Source of the DNA: Pseudomonadota bacterium
GTDB lineage: Bacteria; Pseudomonadota; Gammaproteobacteria; Steroidobacterales; Steroidobacteraceae
Direction of reading: 5' to 3'
Assembly: GCA_023391815.1 (NCBI GenBank)
Contig: JAEWAF010000104.1
Location: 1-30,397 of the forward strand
Length of the DNA: 30,397 bases
How positions within the stretch are numbered: position 1 is the stretch's first letter; every line of letters begins with the position of its first letter. Position numbers and translations under genes: made by a program. Under the pieces are notes generated by a model. That model saw only the letters and a program-made list of their open reading frames with translations. It searched no databases and was not told where the DNA came from. Positions 29,871 through 30,397 of the stretch are shown in pieces.

Positions 29871-30397
29871 CTACGCGGAGGGTACCGACAGGCTTGCGAG
29901 CTCGTCGAACGCGAGCACATGGCTCACGTTCAGCAGGATGACGAACTTGCTGTGGACCTTGCCCATGCCGAGGATGAAGTCCGTGCGGATGCCGCTGCCG
30001 AACGCCGGCGGTGGCTCGATATCCGAGGCCGGGATGTCCAGCACTTCGTTGACCGCGTCGACGACCACGCCGATCACCTGTCGCTCGTCGTTCACCATGA
30101 CTTCGATGATGACGATACAAGTACGCTTGGTCACTGGCGCGGCCGCCCGGCCGAACCGAACCGCCAGATCGATCACCGGCACGACAGCGCCACGCAAATT
30201 GATGACCCCGCGCACATACGGCGGCATCATCGGCACGTCGGTGAGACTCGAATACTCGATGATCTCCTTGATCGCGAGGATGCCGATCGCGAAGGTCTCG
30301 GCGCCCAGGATGAAAGTCAGATATTGATTGAACTGCGCGTCCGCGTCCGGCGGTGGGGGGGCCGCGGGCCCCCCCCCGCGCGGGGGGGGGGGGGGTT
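29871..30397 (-). CDS. cheW: CheW chemotaxis coupling protein, 5' end missing
   Basis: About 175 codons of a CheW-domain protein. It couples methyl-accepting chemoreceptors to the histidine kinase CheA at the cell membrane. Recognisable segments are QYLTFILGAETFAIGILAIK, VPMMPPYVRGVINLRG and VIDLAVRFGR, followed by the C-terminal ILLNVSHVLAFDEL. The reading frame remains open to the window edge and no start codon is seen in the last ~60 nt. This part becomes Pro/Ala-rich and merges into G/C homopolymers. The N-terminus is therefore outside the window or corrupted. No other chemotaxis genes are in view. Confidence 0.88.
   Translation of the reverse strand, partial: PPPPPRGGGPAAPPPPDADAQFNQYLTFILGAETFAIGILAIKEIIEYSSLTDVPMMPPYVRGVINLRGAVVPVIDLAVRFGRAAAPVTKRTCIVIIEVMVNDERQVIGVVVDAVNEVLDIPASDIEPPPAFGSGIRTDFILGMGKVHSKFVILLNVSHVLAFDELASLSVPSA
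30341..30397. other. Low-complexity G/C homopolymer end
   Basis: Alternating long runs of G and C end the window, out of character with the rest of the sequence and inside the expected cheW 5' coding region. This resembles an assembly or read-end artefact rather than biology. The start of the window has similar but shorter runs. Confidence 0.6.

Noticed and set aside
30341..30397. Alternating G and C homopolymers at the right end, resembling an exotic repeat
   Set aside because: They interrupt the expected cheW 5' coding region and sit exactly at the window edge; an assembly or read-end artefact is the simplest explanation. The C/T/G runs at 1-30 look the same.

Overview
The window is a GC-rich piece of a Gram-negative proteobacterial chromosome. 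It has type IV pilus minor pilins, a TonB-dependent outer-membrane receptor, an exported di-heme cytochrome, FadB-type beta-oxidation and CheW. The marker gene is a collinear homologue of the rubber oxygenase RoxA, known from Steroidobacter cummioxidans (formerly Xanthomonas sp. 35Y), so a Steroidobacteraceae-like gammaproteobacterium is the best guess. That placement is inference. Both ends of the window are G/C homopolymer-rich and look like contig ends.

Layout. (1) 227-6969, plus strand: a tight minor-pilin operon fimT-pilV-pilW-pilX-pilY1-pilE with ATGA overlaps between the first four genes. (2) 7020-7997: an orphan beta-class DNA methyltransferase. (3) 8026-26743: a catabolic block. It holds roxA (+); an enoyl-CoA hydratase/isomerase and an aminoglycoside-phosphotransferase-fold kinase (-); a four-gene operon of nitronate-monooxygenase-like flavoprotein, fadB, acyl-CoA dehydrogenase and acyl-CoA synthetase (+); a thiolase (-); a 905-residue MalT/AlkS-type LuxR regulator (+); a TonB-dependent receptor (+); and two SDR dehydrogenases flanking the C-terminal remnant of an aldehyde dehydrogenase (+). 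(4) 26746-30397, minus strand: a YCII/DGPF protein, an unrecognised conserved-looking protein, an ABC-F ATPase with an attenuator-like leader, and a 5'-truncated cheW.

Main reading. The catabolic block looks like a polyisoprene (natural rubber) utilisation locus. RoxA would cut rubber outside the cell to the C15 keto-aldehyde ODTD. The TonB receptor could import the product, the synthetase would activate the oxidised acid, and ACAD, FadB, isomerase, HSD10-like SDR and thiolase would degrade it. By carbon arithmetic the C15 acid would yield two acetyl-CoA, two propionyl-CoA and one levulinyl-CoA, which gives a possible job to the kinase next to roxA.

The strongest new signal is regulatory. 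A 16-bp inverted repeat, TCGTC-N6-GACGA, occurs upstream of four catabolic units: roxA, the flavoprotein-fadB-ACAD-ACS operon, the thiolase and the TonB receptor. Each copy is followed 21-22 nt later by a -10-like hexamer, so each is centred about 42 nt before the predicted transcription start. None was noticed by the pilus, ABC-F or chemotaxis genes. This defines a candidate regulon whose obvious candidate activator is the LuxR/MalT-type protein encoded in its middle.
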